Positions 1-9,391 of a stretch of DNA of 64,000 bases are shown here, piece after piece (within the stretch, counting starts at the first letter, position 1; each line of letters opens with the position of its first letter). Location of the stretch: positions 186,001-250,000 of the forward strand of contig CAJYMC010000007.1 in NCBI GenBank assembly GCA_913775715.1, read 5' to 3'. Source of the stretch: an uncultured Exiguobacterium sp. GTDB lineage: Bacteria > Bacillota > Bacilli > Exiguobacteriales > Exiguobacteriaceae. Position numbers and translations under genes: made by a program. Under the pieces are notes generated by a model. The model ran no database searches and was not told the DNA's origin. It saw nothing but the letters and a program-made list of their open reading frames with translations.

Positions 1-22
1 TCGCGCATAATCAGAATAAATA

Positions 23-59
23 AACAGCCGCTTTCCTTTCAGAGGAAGGCGGCTGTTTT
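23..59. terminator. Rho-independent terminator
   Basis: A 15-bp stem (23-37 pairing with 43-57, one G-U pair, loop TTCAG) is followed by a T run on the plus strand. The minus-strand side is also T-rich, so it can end both the gene entering from the left and the MFS gene ending at 75. Confidence 0.88.
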
Positions 60-74
60 CATTTGACGACAGAT

Positions 75-1262
75 TTAAGAAGCAAGTTCTTCTGTTTCGG
101 ATGTCGTAGCTTGTCGTTTCGTAAAGATGAAATACAGTACACCACTTACGAGAACGATTAGACTACAGGACAAGAACATATTGGAATAGCCGATACCGCT
201 TGCGACAGAAGCGAGAATCAAGGCACCTATTCCGAAGCCTGTGTCGTAAGCAAGGAAGAAGGTTGAGATGGCTTTCCCTTTCTGTGCGGGAGGTGCGAAG
301 TTCAATAGGACCGTTTGAAGACCCGGGAAGATGGACGCAGAACCGATACCAATGATGATAGCAGCAGTCAATAAACCGGCAAATGATGGATACATGCCGA
401 GAATGACAAAACCCATCATATATAGGGCGTACGATGGCAACAACACGAATGCGGCACCTCGCTGGTCGAACAGTTTCCCAGCAATCGGTCGAATCCCGAC
501 CATCCCGAGAGCGACTAACGCATAAAAATAAGAAGCATATGCGACATGTCCGATTGAGTCCGTATACAGTGAAATAAACGCTGATGTACTAGAAATCGCA
601 ACGCCTGCCAACAGAGTTGCTACTAACAAAAGCGGACGCGATAAGAAGAGGGACTGACTTAAACGAAACGCGGACGTGCTTGGAACATGTTGACTCGTCA
701 GCGGTAGACGTGTCATTAACAACAAGGCGATGACTGCTAGGGCAGCAACTGTCACGAAGTACAAAACGAATGCTTTTTCTTGAATAAAGGCAAGACCAAT
801 GACAGGACCGAGGACGGATGCCAAGTTCATCGATAGGACGAAATAGCCCATCCCTTCACCTTGACGTGTTTTTGGAATCAATGTCGTAACGGCGAGACTA
901 ATCGAAGAAGATAACATTCCGAAACTAAACCCGTGGATGATACGGATGATGATTAGATAAAAAAATGATTCCAAAGGTAGAACGAGCATGTAGCAGATAC
1001 TCATGACTGTAAAGAGACTGGCAGAGATCATCAGGATGCGCTTTAAGTCGTAACGATCCAACCAGTGACCAATCAATGGACGAGAACAGACGGTTGCCAG
1101 GATAAAACTCGTCACGATCCACCCGAGTGCTGAAGCGGAAACTGGAAACTGTTTAGCAGCGAGTAAAGGAAGTGAGGCATTTAATAAATAAAACGTGATG
1201 AAGAGCAATAGATTAATGATGAGCGTCATGACGTAATGACGCGAGAATAATCGAACGGTCAT
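75..1262 (-). CDS. MFS transporter, probable drug efflux permease
   Basis: A 395-residue polytopic membrane protein with about 12 hydrophobic segments, typical of the major facilitator superfamily. The loop after the second segment holds GHWLDRYDLKR, which resembles MFS motif A. The start at 1262 is chosen over an upstream ATG at 1307 because AGGAGG (1270-1275) lies seven bases before it and the start forms an ATGA overlap with the stop of the marR gene. This implies translational coupling. By family it would export small molecules or drugs with proton exchange. The substrate cannot be told from sequence, but a MarR partner suggests induction by a toxic or phenolic compound. Confidence 0.85.
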   Translation of the reverse strand: MTVRLFSRHYVMTLIINLLLFITFYLLNASLPLLAAKQFPVSASALGWIVTSFILATVCSRPLIGHWLDRYDLKRILMISASLFTVMSICYMLVLPLESFFYLIIIRIIHGFSFGMLSSSISLAVTTLIPKTRQGEGMGYFVLSMNLASVLGPVIGLAFIQEKAFVLYFVTVAALAVIALLLMTRLPLTSQHVPSTSAFRLSQSLFLSRPLLLVATLLAGVAISSTSAFISLYTDSIGHVAYASYFYALVALGMVGIRPIAGKLFDQRGAAFVLLPSYALYMMGFVILGMYPSFAGLLTAAIIIGIGSASIFPGLQTVLLNFAPPAQKGKAISTFFLAYDTGFGIGALILASVASGIGYSNMFLSCSLIVLVSGVLYFIFTKRQATTSETEELAS

Positions 1263-1687
1263 GAAGATTCCTCCTGTCGATGTAGAGTGAGTAGGTGTGT
1301 CATCCATTCACCGAGCTGTTGCTGATCGGTGAGGGAGAAGGAGGCGAGTAATCGTTGATGGGTCTTTTGGACCGCAGCGTCGATTTGATCGAAACGTTCG
1401 ATGGCTAGAGGTGTCAACGAGACAAAGTGCGTTCGTCCTTCTTTCGTCCGAGTGATGAAACCAAGCGTCTCAAGACGTGAGACAGTTTTCGTCACAGCTG
1501 GTTTTTCAATGATTAGATAATTGGCCAATTGGACTTGTGAAACAGGTTGTAGTAATGCAACTGCTTTAATTAATGCCCATTGACCCGTGTGTAACGAGTA
1601 TGGAAGCAAAGTAGCATCAATCTCTCGTTTGACGAGACGTGAGACTTTTGATAATTGTCCGAGAACATCTTCTTGTGTATAGAGCAT
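1259..1687 (-). CDS. MarR-family transcriptional regulator
   Basis: A 142-residue protein with the MarR winged-helix layout: an N-terminal dimerisation helix, a helix-turn-helix region around residues 50-75 (QLANYLIIEKPAVTKTVSRL), a wing near TKEGRTHFVSLT, and a C-terminal helix. It heads the two-gene operon with the MFS pump. A perfect 16-bp palindrome lies directly upstream of its ribosome binding site, so autorepression and ligand-released control of the pump is the simplest model. No cysteine is visible, so a thiol-based OhrR-type sensing mechanism is unlikely. A ligand cannot be assigned. Confidence 0.9.
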   Translation of the reverse strand: MLYTQEDVLGQLSKVSRLVKREIDATLLPYSLHTGQWALIKAVALLQPVSQVQLANYLIIEKPAVTKTVSRLETLGFITRTKEGRTHFVSLTPLAIERFDQIDAAVQKTHQRLLASFSLTDQQQLGEWMTHLLTLHRQEESS

Positions 1688-1701
1688 TTTATTTCTCCTT
1701 T

Positions 1702-1717
1702 AGTTAACTAGTTAACT
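1702..1717. promoter_or_regulatory. Perfect 16-bp palindrome, probable MarR operator
   Basis: AGTTAACTAGTTAACT is identical to its own reverse complement. On the minus strand it ends one base before the AAGGAG ribosome binding site of the marR gene. The position fits an operator that blocks transcription start or early elongation. Binding is inferred from position and symmetry. Confidence 0.65.
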
Positions 1718-1933
1718 TTAAGAGTGTATCAAAGCCGATTAAGATGTGCAAGGTGAAAGACCGTCATTCCTTCTCTAACATAAATGATGTTATCGAATGA
1801 AAAGATTAAGCAACCTTCAAACGGGGTATGTTCCGTAAAAGAGTATTTGATTTACTTGAAACATTAAGCGACTGCTCTTTCGACAAGTAGACTGGGTTAT
1901 TTGGACATAGAGAGAAGAAGGGAAGAGTACATC

Positions 1934-3400
1934 ATGAATCGACTAGCGAAGCTTCTGACTGAATTATTGCCAATCACTATCAATGAAGCAATCAATCCAA
2001 TCATCACGAATATCGCCACCGATTCACGGCAAATCACATCGGACGGATTATTTATCTGTATCAACGGCTACACCGTTGATGGTCACGATTATATCAATCA
2101 AGCGATCGAGAACGGTGCTGTAGCAATTTTAGCTGAACGATCGTTTTCCGACTGTCCGATTCCAGTCATCACCGTACCAGATACAAAGCGCCTCGCAGGT
2201 CAAGTCGCTAATCGTTTTTACGATCACCCGAGTCAAAAAATACGTGTCTATGGAGTAACGGGAACGAACGGAAAAACGACGACGACGAAATTGGCGTACG
2301 ATCTTTTTCGGGCGACAGGAGTAAAAGCCGGCATGATTAGCACGGTCGGCGCACGAATTGATGAGGAACTCATCGAGACGCCGAATACGACGCCCGAAGC
2401 GATCATCTTACATCGACTGTTGTATGAAATGGTTGAAAAGGGCGTGACTGATTGCATCATTGAAGTGTCTTCTCATGCGCTAGCCGAAGGTCGAGTCGAG
2501 GGAGTGTCTTTCCACTCGGCAGCGTTTACGAACCTGACGCATGATCATTTGGATTACCATCATTCCATGGAGGATTATGCCAAGACGAAAGCTTTGTTGT
2601 TTCAACAAGTCGCCGCGTCAAATGGTCGAGCGATCGTCTTGAATCGAGAAGATGGATGGAGTCGTGTCATGCGAAAATCTGCACCTTTGCAACCTGTCAT
2701 TTGGTATACGACGCAGCCACACCGTACGTCACAGATCGCGGTTGAATGGTTGACGGACACCGTCAATGTGCGGATCGACGAAACGACGACACGCGTGCCG
2801 ACAGCTTTACTAGGTGAATTCAACGCGGCGAATTTAGCCGCAGCGATGGGATTACTTCGAGCGGGTGATGCCAATCTGTACGCATTGATTCGTCATATTC
2901 CAGAACTGGAATTGCCGAAAGGACGACTCGAACGGCTGGACTGGGCACCTTGCGAGATTTATCTCGACTATGCCCATACACCGGATGGTCTAGAAAAATG
3001 TTTACAGGCACTCACTTCTTCCGGGGAGTCGCTATCGGTCGTCTTAAGTGCAGCTGGAGAACGTGATCGAACAAAACGAGCGGAGATGGGACGAATCGCG
3101 GGTAGATATTGTGAACACATCATCGCGACGGTCCATGATCCAAGGTCAGAAGCGCCGAATCAAATCGTCGATGAGTTAATCGTTGATATTCCAAAAAATC
3201 GGTTAATTGGTTGTTATATGTCCCGTCATGAAGCACTCGTACAAGCAGCGCATCTAGCGCACGAAGGGAAACGCATCGTCATCATCGGGAAGGGTCATGA
3301 TGAGGTAGAACGAATCGGTGCAAAAGCGATCCCTTTTAATGAAAAACACATACTGCTTGCGGAACTAGAACGGTTGTCTGAAGGAGAATCCGTCATTTGA
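1934..3400 (+). CDS. murE: MurE-like UDP-MurNAc-tripeptide ligase, outside the cell-wall cluster
   Basis: A Mur ligase of 488 residues. The N-terminal UDP-substrate domain ends near residue 100. The central ATPase domain has the P-loop GVTGTNGKTTTTK and NTTPEA, and the C-terminal domain includes LDYAHTPDGLEKCL and GKGHDE. MurE adds the third amino acid to UDP-MurNAc-Ala-Glu in the cytoplasm. The motif that reads the third residue is HDPRSEAP here, against DNPR in meso-diaminopimelate enzymes and DNPA in the S. aureus lysine enzyme, as I recall them. The ATG at 1934 is chosen over TTG 1901 for its SD-like GGGAAG and for family length (B. subtilis about 494). It stands alone, unlike murE in the dcw cluster, so it may be a second copy. 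Confidence 0.85.
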   Translation: MNRLAKLLTELLPITINEAINPIITNIATDSRQITSDGLFICINGYTVDGHDYINQAIENGAVAILAERSFSDCPIPVITVPDTKRLAGQVANRFYDHPSQKIRVYGVTGTNGKTTTTKLAYDLFRATGVKAGMISTVGARIDEELIETPNTTPEAIILHRLLYEMVEKGVTDCIIEVSSHALAEGRVEGVSFHSAAFTNLTHDHLDYHHSMEDYAKTKALLFQQVAASNGRAIVLNREDGWSRVMRKSAPLQPVIWYTTQPHRTSQIAVEWLTDTVNVRIDETTTRVPTALLGEFNAANLAAAMGLLRAGDANLYALIRHIPELELPKGRLERLDWAPCEIYLDYAHTPDGLEKCLQALTSSGESLSVVLSAAGERDRTKRAEMGRIAGRYCEHIIATVHDPRSEAPNQIVDELIVDIPKNRLIGCYMSRHEALVQAAHLAHEGKRIVIIGKGHDEVERIGAKAIPFNEKHILLAELERLSEGESVI

Positions 3401-3401
3401 A

Positions 3402-3435
3402 AAACCGACCATTCCGTTAAGGTCATGGTCGGTTT
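3402..3435. terminator. Bidirectional terminator between convergent murE and rnhC
   Basis: An 11-bp perfect stem (3402-3412 with 3425-3435) with a 12-base loop. It lies between the convergent ends, and its right arm overlaps the rnhC stop codon on the minus strand. The T run on the plus side is short (GGTTTCGTTT). Confidence 0.75.
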
Positions 3436-4343
3436 CGTTTCGTAGCTAGTTGTTGTGCCTTTTTCGTATTTGCAAAATGGGCTTTCGTCCAGTCACGTAG
3501 TTTGTCAGCGCCATGACGTAAAATCAGTGAAGCAGCGACCTGATCGACTTTCGCGCCAGCACCTTTCGGAATGACGACACCTGTTGTTTCACTTAACTTG
3601 TCCATTTCCTTCAGAAAAATGGCACGAGCGATGATCGATGATGCAGCGACGGCGACATGGAGTTGTTCCGCTTTGGTCGAGAAGTAGACATTTTCTCGAA
3701 CGGGATTGATGACACCAGACAAGTGTTTGTAGTAAACGGTCTTTTCAGCGAACTGATCAATCAAAATCGCTTCTGGTTTTGTCTCCAGTTGGTCAAGAAG
3801 TCGCTCAAGTACATCATTATGCATCAGAGCGGTCATCTTTCCTTGTGTCATCGTGCGTTGCATCTGATTGTATTCTGGATTGTGTAGGATGCGGTACGTA
3901 TACGGAATGACGGCATGGAGATCGTGAGCAATCCGACGAATTTCGGTATCGTTCAGATATTTGGAGTCCCGAACACCAAGTTCGTGAAGAAGTGCGATCT
4001 GTCTTCGATCGACGAAGGAAGCGACGACGACGAGTGGACCAAAGAAATCGCCTTTCCCGACTTCGTCACTGCCAGCGACGGACCATTCTGCAAAACCATT
4101 CGGTAACGATGAAACAAGTGGTTCTTTCGATTTGGTCGGCGTAGCCGTACCAAAACGTGCGGCGATCTCTTCTGCTTTTGTTCCTTGAAACATCACTTTT
4201 CCAGAATTATAAATCGTGATGACACATCCAGGTACTTTGGCGGCGAAGCGGGCATATGGTGGACTCTTCGTCTGTCCTTGTTTAAACTCTTGTATGACGA
4301 GGTCTTGCTTTTCTTTAGATAAGCGTAAAACGGTAGTTCCCAC
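3423..4343 (-). CDS. rnhC: Ribonuclease HIII
   Basis: A 306-residue enzyme that cuts the RNA strand of RNA-DNA hybrids. The N-terminal TBP-like substrate-binding domain (about residues 1-90, including PGCVITIYNSGKVMFQG) is the mark of HIII as opposed to HII. The catalytic domain shows GSDEVGKGDFFGP, with the Asp and Glu ligands, then RDSK and AILIDQF carrying the other acidic residues. The GTG at 4343 is chosen because AAGGGAGG (4351-4358) sits seven bases upstream. An ATG ten codons earlier has no such site. It is divergent from zapA, the same arrangement as in B. subtilis. Confidence 0.93.
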   Translation of the reverse strand: MGTTVLRLSKEKQDLVIQEFKQGQTKSPPYARFAAKVPGCVITIYNSGKVMFQGTKAEEIAARFGTATPTKSKEPLVSSLPNGFAEWSVAGSDEVGKGDFFGPLVVVASFVDRRQIALLHELGVRDSKYLNDTEIRRIAHDLHAVIPYTYRILHNPEYNQMQRTMTQGKMTALMHNDVLERLLDQLETKPEAILIDQFAEKTVYYKHLSGVINPVRENVYFSTKAEQLHVAVAASSIIARAIFLKEMDKLSETTGVVIPKGAGAKVDQVAASLILRHGADKLRDWTKAHFANTKKAQQLATKRNRP

Positions 4344-4463
4344 GAGATAACCTCCCTTTCCGGGATTAAGCATACCATCCTTAAGACCGATGGGGGACTT
4401 CTTTTCCTAAAACGAAAATGATGGTACTATATGAAAGAAGCAAAGTATGAGGAGGACAGAAAA

Positions 4464-4700
4464 ATGGCTGATTCAGAAGGGTTGAACCGGACGACGATTC
4501 ATATCGCAGGTAATGATTATACGATTGTCGGAACGGAGTCGCCAGAACACGTACGCGAAGTGGGTCTCCTCGTGGATACGAAAATTCGAGAAATCCGAGA
4601 ACAAGCTCCACAACTCGACGTTCGTCAAATCGCCGTCCTAGCGGCGCTTAATATTGGTAGTGATTATGTAAAAATCAAAAAGAATTTGGGTGAACTATAA
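4464..4700 (+). CDS. zapA: Cell division protein ZapA
   Basis: A 78-residue protein that bundles FtsZ filaments and helps form the division ring. It has the short ZapA fold: an N-terminal strand region (TTIHIAGNDYTIVG), then helices ending in a coiled coil rich in I, L and K. The ATG at 4464 follows GAGGAGG with good spacing, and the longer frame from 4431 would only add an untypical leader. First gene of the zapA-cvpA-polX-mutS2 run, and three bases separate its stop from cvpA. Confidence 0.9.
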   Translation: MADSEGLNRTTIHIAGNDYTIVGTESPEHVREVGLLVDTKIREIREQAPQLDVRQIAVLAALNIGSDYVKIKKNLGEL

Positions 4701-4703
4701 ACT

Positions 4704-5252
4704 ATGATTTCTCTCGTTATTTTATTACTTCTCGCCTTAGGTGTCATGACAGGGGTCCGACGGGGAGTCATATTGCAGGCCGGGCATTTGCTCAGCCTGA
4801 TCATTTCCTTCATCGTCGCCTTGTCGTTCTATGAGGAACTGGCGACGAAATTCCGTTTGTGGGTACCGTATCCGTCGACACTAGATGATGCGGGAATCGA
4901 CTTGACGATGTTTGCAATTCCAAGTTCAGCACGACTCGACGAGGTGTTCTACAAAGCCTTTTGGTTCGTCGTCCTGTTCTTTGGTACAAAAATCATCTTA
5001 GCGATCTTATTGTCGATGTTTGATTCGTTGACAAATGTCCCGATCTTAAAACAAGTCAAAGGATTGTTAGGTGGCGTCTTTGGTTTCATCGAGATGTATA
5101 TCTTCATCTTCTTGCTCTTGTTCTTAGCGGCATTCGTTCCGATTCAGTCGATACAGGATGCGATCGCAGACTCGAGTTTAGCAAGCTTCATCATCCAACA
5201 CACACCGCTTCTTGCGAATTGGCTGATGGATCAAGTTGGATTGATAAAATAA
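4704..5252 (+). CDS. CvpA family membrane protein
   Basis: A 182-residue integral membrane protein with about four hydrophobic segments (residues 1-35, 70-100, 115-145 and a weaker C-terminal one). It matches the CvpA/colicin V production family and sits where B. subtilis has yshB. The family's biochemical role is not well defined, so only a membrane role is claimed. It is tightly linked to zapA and followed by a terminator-like hairpin before polX. Confidence 0.85.
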   Translation: MISLVILLLLALGVMTGVRRGVILQAGHLLSLIISFIVALSFYEELATKFRLWVPYPSTLDDAGIDLTMFAIPSSARLDEVFYKAFWFVVLFFGTKIILAILLSMFDSLTNVPILKQVKGLLGGVFGFIEMYIFIFLLLFLAAFVPIQSIQDAIADSSLASFIIQHTPLLANWLMDQVGLIK

Positions 5253-5256
5253 ACAT

Positions 5257-5284
5257 GCTCCCGTTAAATGGGAGCTTTTTTTGA
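5257..5284 (+). terminator. Hairpin with long T run between cvpA and polX
   Basis: GCTCCC (5257-5262) pairs with GGGAGC (5270-5275), followed by nine T residues. The stem is only 6 bp, so termination may be partial. The T run ends just upstream of the polX ribosome binding site, which would let polX and mutS2 be expressed at a lower level by read-through. Confidence 0.7.
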
Positions 5285-5298
5285 GGGGAGAATTGCAC

Positions 5299-7014
5299 AT
5301 GCGTACGATTCAAGATGCAATGCGTCACTTGGAACGAATTTCAGTCTACCTAGAGGTTAAAGGGGAAAACCCGTTTAAGATCAATGCTTTCCGAAAAGCA
5401 GCAAGTATCCTCGAAGCGTCTGATGCCGACTTCATGGCGATCGAGGATTTCACGGCGATGAAGGGGATTGGTAAAGGAACGGCTGCTGTTCTAGAGGAAT
5501 ACCGGGAAACGGGAACGAGTACGGCACTAACGGAACTCGAACAAGAAGTTCCGGAAGGACTGATTGCTTTACTAAAAATTCCGGGTCTTGGTGGTAAAAA
5601 GCTCGCTAAACTGCATGAAGTCGGCGTCATTGATGCAGATTCCTTTGCGGAGAAATTGGCAGATGGTACAGTCGAGGCGATGCCTGGATTCGGCAAAAAG
5701 ACGGTCGAGAAATATGTTAAAGCACTTGAAACGTTTGAAACACGACCGGAACGATTACCATATGGTGTCATGCGAAAGGTCGTCGCTGAATTGCATCAGA
5801 CGCTTGAATCGTTTGATGCAATCATTCGATTTGAAGTAGGGGGAAGTTTCCGTAGAGCAGAAGAGACATGTAAGGATCTTGATTTCATTCTCTCGACGAA
5901 CGAACCAGAACGGATCAAAGAGCAACTCTTGGAACTGTCGCTCATCGATGAAGTCATCGCTGCCGGTAGTACAAAAGTATCGCTCGTCTTAAAACGAGAC
6001 GTTCATTATATCGCGGTTGATTTCCGAATCGTTGATGATGCGGCGTATGCATCTACATTACATCACTTCACAGGTTCGAAGGATCACAATGTGCGAATGC
6101 GCCAACTTGCGAAAGAGCGAGGGGAAAGTATTTCTGAATATGGCGTTGAGACAGAGAACGGTTTAGTGCAGCCGAAGACGGAAGAAGAATTGTTTGCGCG
6201 GTATGACTTACCATTTATCGCCCCTGAATTACGTGCAGGACGACACGAATTCGAGGAAGATTTATCACGTCTCTTGACGGAACAAGATATTCAAGCCGAT
6301 GTGCACATGCATACGACGTGGTCAGATGGTACGTTGTCTGTCGAAGAACTGGTCGATGCATGTGCCGCACGAGGGTATACGTGGATGGCAGTCACGGATC
6401 ATAGTAAATATATGAAATTCGTCAATGGATTAACAGAAGAACGTCTGCGTGCGCAACGTATTGAGATTGAAGCGGCACGCGAGAAACATCCTGAGATGAC
6501 GATCTTATGTGGTGTCGAGATGGATATCTTGCCTGATGGATCACTCGATTATGAAGATGAGTTCTTAAAAGAAATGGATTATGTCATCGCCTCGATTCAC
6601 TCAAAGTTCGATCAGACGGAAGAAGAAATCATGCAGCGGCTCGAGAATGCTTGTCGTAATCCTTATGTTTCCTTGATTGCCCATCCGACGGGACGAATCA
6701 TCGGTAGACGAGAGGGCTATGCCGTCAACGTCGATCAATTGATCGAACTAGCAGCCGAGACAGGAACAGCGCTTGAGATGAATGCCAACCCGGCACGATT
6801 CGATTTGACGGCAAGTTCCCTAGCAAAAGCGAAGGCTGCTGGTGTGAAAATTTTAATCAATACGGATACACACCGACCAGAAATGTTAGAAGATATGAAA
6901 CTTGGAGTCCTCCATGCACGTAAAGCCTATTTGGAGGCGTCTGATGTCATCAATACGTGGACGGCTGAAGCAGCAGTTGAATTCTTCGGTCGAAAACGTT
7001 TAGGAGTGGATTAA
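5299..7014 (+). CDS. polX: DNA polymerase/3'-5' exonuclease PolX
   Basis: A 571-residue family-X DNA polymerase for base excision and gap-filling repair. The N-terminal part carries helix-hairpin-helix elements (MKGIGKGTA, IPGLGGKKLAKL, MPGFGKKTVEKY). The nucleotidyltransferase core has GGSFRRAEETCKDLDFI with the catalytic Asp pair and AVDFRIV with a third. The C-terminal PHP domain starts near residue 335 (DVHMHTTWSDG), later CGVEMDILPDG, and supplies metal-dependent exonuclease activity. The ATG at 5299 follows GAGGGGAG by eight bases. Its stop adjoins the mutS2 start, and the length matches B. subtilis PolX. Confidence 0.95.
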   Translation: MRTIQDAMRHLERISVYLEVKGENPFKINAFRKAASILEASDADFMAIEDFTAMKGIGKGTAAVLEEYRETGTSTALTELEQEVPEGLIALLKIPGLGGKKLAKLHEVGVIDADSFAEKLADGTVEAMPGFGKKTVEKYVKALETFETRPERLPYGVMRKVVAELHQTLESFDAIIRFEVGGSFRRAEETCKDLDFILSTNEPERIKEQLLELSLIDEVIAAGSTKVSLVLKRDVHYIAVDFRIVDDAAYASTLHHFTGSKDHNVRMRQLAKERGESISEYGVETENGLVQPKTEEELFARYDLPFIAPELRAGRHEFEEDLSRLLTEQDIQADVHMHTTWSDGTLSVEELVDACAARGYTWMAVTDHSKYMKFVNGLTEERLRAQRIEIEAAREKHPEMTILCGVEMDILPDGSLDYEDEFLKEMDYVIASIHSKFDQTEEEIMQRLENACRNPYVSLIAHPTGRIIGRREGYAVNVDQLIELAAETGTALEMNANPARFDLTASSLAKAKAAGVKILINTDTHRPEMLEDMKLGVLHARKAYLEASDVINTWTAEAAVEFFGRKRLGVD

Positions 7015-9381
7015 ATGAATGCCAACGCATTACGCGTCTTAGAATATGAAAAATTAAAAGAAAATATGTTAGCCTTCACGGCCAGTTCACTCGGAGCACA
7101 GTTCGTCCGAGCGATGCGTCCGGCGGAAGAGTTCGAACAGGTCAAGGAATTGTTAGCTGTCACGACGGAAGCAACAACGGTTTACCGATTACGTGACCGT
7201 TACCCGTTCGGTGGATTGACGGACGTTCGGAGTGAAGTCAAACGAGCAGAAATCGGTTCGGTCCTCTCGACGAGTGAACTTCTATCCGTCGCAGACGTCG
7301 TCTATTCGGGACGTCAAGTGAAGGCGTTCCAGGAACGACTACATGAAGACCATGCGGATTTACGATTACCGCGCCTCGATAGCCGCATCGAACAAATCAC
7401 AAAGCTCGTTGAGATTGAACAAGGGATTCGACATGCTATTGACGATCAAGGAACTGTCCAAGATTCGGCAAGTGATAAATTACGAGCGTTACGCAGTCAG
7501 CTACGCTCGCTCGAAGGACAGGTCCGTTCAAAAATCGATAACGTCTTACGCAGTAAAGCAAAGATGCTGTCTGACGCCATCGTGACGATGCGAAATGATC
7601 GCTACTGTGTCCCGGTCAAACAAGAATACCGTCAAGCGTTCGGTGGGATCGTCCACGATCAGTCAGCGTCCGGTGCGACGTTATTCATCGAACCGCAAGC
7701 TGTCGTTTCTGCGAACAACGAGATTCAAGAAGCGCGTTTGAAAGAGCGGGCGGAAATCGAACGAATCCTTGCCCAATTATCAGCACTTGTCGGGAGTGTC
7801 GGTGACTCGCTGCGCATCAATCTTGATGTATTAGCAGAACTTGATTTCATCATGGCGAAAGCATTGTACGGTCATCAGATCGGAGCGGTCGAGCCACGCT
7901 TGAATGAAAATCGCCATATCATCTTGAAGGAAGCTCGACACCCGTTCATCCCGAAAGATGAAGTCGTGCCGATCACTGTCTCGCTAGGTGGCGATTTTAC
8001 ATCACTCGTCATCACCGGTCCGAACACCGGTGGTAAGACGGTTACATTAAAGACGATCGGTCTTCTGCAATTGATGGTGCAATCAGGACTATACGTACCG
8101 GCAGCAGATGAGACGGAACTCAGTGTCTTCGATGCGATTTATGCCGATATCGGGGATGAACAATCGATTGAACAAAACTTGTCGACGTTCAGTTCGCACA
8201 TGACGAACATCGTCTCGATGATGGAGAAAATCGATTTTATGAGTTTGGTGCTGTTTGATGAATTAGGGGCGGGAACGGACCCGACAGAAGGGGCTGCCCT
8301 TGCGATCGCGATTCTCGATGAAGTGAAACGCCGCGGAGCGCGCGTTGCAGCGACGACACACTATTCGGAATTAAAAGCGTACGGCTATAATCGAGAAGGA
8401 GTCGTCAATGCATCGATGGAATTTGATGTCGAGTCACTCAGTCCGACGTATCGCTTACTCATCGGTGTACCCGGACGCTCAAACGCGTTCGAGATTTCAA
8501 AACGTCTCGGACTCGAAGACCGGATCATCGACGCGGCACGTGGTCAGATCGGTAGCGACGCACAATCCGTCGAGACGATGATCGAACGACTAGAAGAAGC
8601 AAAACAACGTGCTGAAACGTTAGAGGCTCAGTTGCTAGAAGAGAAGAAGCGACTCGTTGCAGAGCGTGAGCAATTCGAGCAAGAACAAGCCGAGATTCAA
8701 GAAGAGAAGAATGAGATTCTAGCAAAAGCGGAAGAAAAAGCAGCACGTGCAGTCGAACGTGCCCAAAAAGAAGCGGAAGGCGTCATTAAACGTTTGAAAG
8801 AATTGCGTGATGCTGGTGCCGTCAAAGAGCATGAATTGATCGAGGCACGTAAAAAACTGGAAGATGCGAAGCCGAGTCTGCAAGAGAAACGGATTGCTAA
8901 AGTAAAAGCGAAATACGATCAAACGCCACGTTTTGATAAAGGAGAAGAAGTCAAAGTCACGACCTTTAATCAAAAAGGCTACATCATCAACCAACAGGCG
9001 AACGGCGAGTACACCGTTCAAGTCGGCATCATGAAGGTGAACGTCAAACCGGAAGATCTTGCGAAAATCGGCAGTACTCCAAAACGTCCTCAAACAAAAG
9101 GGCGTTCTGGTGGTACGAGCGTGACGAAACAATCGGCGCCTTCAGCTGAACTGGATTTACGTGGCGTCCGTGTTGAAGAAGGATTATCGAAGCTCGAACG
9201 CTTTATGGACCAAGCTTTGTTATCGAACTACGACCATATTCGTGTCATCCATGGTCTGGGTACGGGAGCGATGCGTCAAGGTGTCCAAGAATTCTTGAAA
9301 GGTCATCGTCACGTCAAAGGTCACCGCTTAGGTGGTCAAGGTGAAGGCGGACACGGTGTGACGATCATTGAACTGAAATGA
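7015..9381 (+). CDS. mutS2: MutS2 / RqcU, Smr-domain ATPase
   Basis: A 788-residue protein. The MutS core and lever domains fill the first half. The ABC-type ATPase has Walker A TGPNTGGKTVTLKT near residue 335 and Walker B LVLFDELGAGTDPTEGAA. A charged coiled coil follows (about 515-630), then a KOW-like segment and a C-terminal Smr nuclease domain (LDLRGVRVEEG, HGLGTGAMRQGV). MutS2 lacks the mismatch-recognition domain of MutS1. It has been linked to suppression of recombination and, in B. subtilis, to rescue of collided ribosomes. It starts right after the polX stop. Confidence 0.95.
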   Translation: MNANALRVLEYEKLKENMLAFTASSLGAQFVRAMRPAEEFEQVKELLAVTTEATTVYRLRDRYPFGGLTDVRSEVKRAEIGSVLSTSELLSVADVVYSGRQVKAFQERLHEDHADLRLPRLDSRIEQITKLVEIEQGIRHAIDDQGTVQDSASDKLRALRSQLRSLEGQVRSKIDNVLRSKAKMLSDAIVTMRNDRYCVPVKQEYRQAFGGIVHDQSASGATLFIEPQAVVSANNEIQEARLKERAEIERILAQLSALVGSVGDSLRINLDVLAELDFIMAKALYGHQIGAVEPRLNENRHIILKEARHPFIPKDEVVPITVSLGGDFTSLVITGPNTGGKTVTLKTIGLLQLMVQSGLYVPAADETELSVFDAIYADIGDEQSIEQNLSTFSSHMTNIVSMMEKIDFMSLVLFDELGAGTDPTEGAALAIAILDEVKRRGARVAATTHYSELKAYGYNREGVVNASMEFDVESLSPTYRLLIGVPGRSNAFEISKRLGLEDRIIDAARGQIGSDAQSVETMIERLEEAKQRAETLEAQLLEEKKRLVAEREQFEQEQAEIQEEKNEILAKAEEKAARAVERAQKEAEGVIKRLKELRDAGAVKEHELIEARKKLEDAKPSLQEKRIAKVKAKYDQTPRFDKGEEVKVTTFNQKGYIINQQANGEYTVQVGIMKVNVKPEDLAKIGSTPKRPQTKGRSGGTSVTKQSAPSAELDLRGVRVEEGLSKLERFMDQALLSNYDHIRVIHGLGTGAMRQGVQEFLKGHRHVKGHRLGGQGEGGHGVTIIELK

Positions 9382-9391
9382 GGAAAGCAAG

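Noticed and set aside
1776-1792. TAACAT-AAATG-ATGTTA inverted repeat in the gap between marR and murE
   Set aside because: A 6-bp arm is likely by chance in AT-rich intergenic DNA, and no promoter could be aligned with it.
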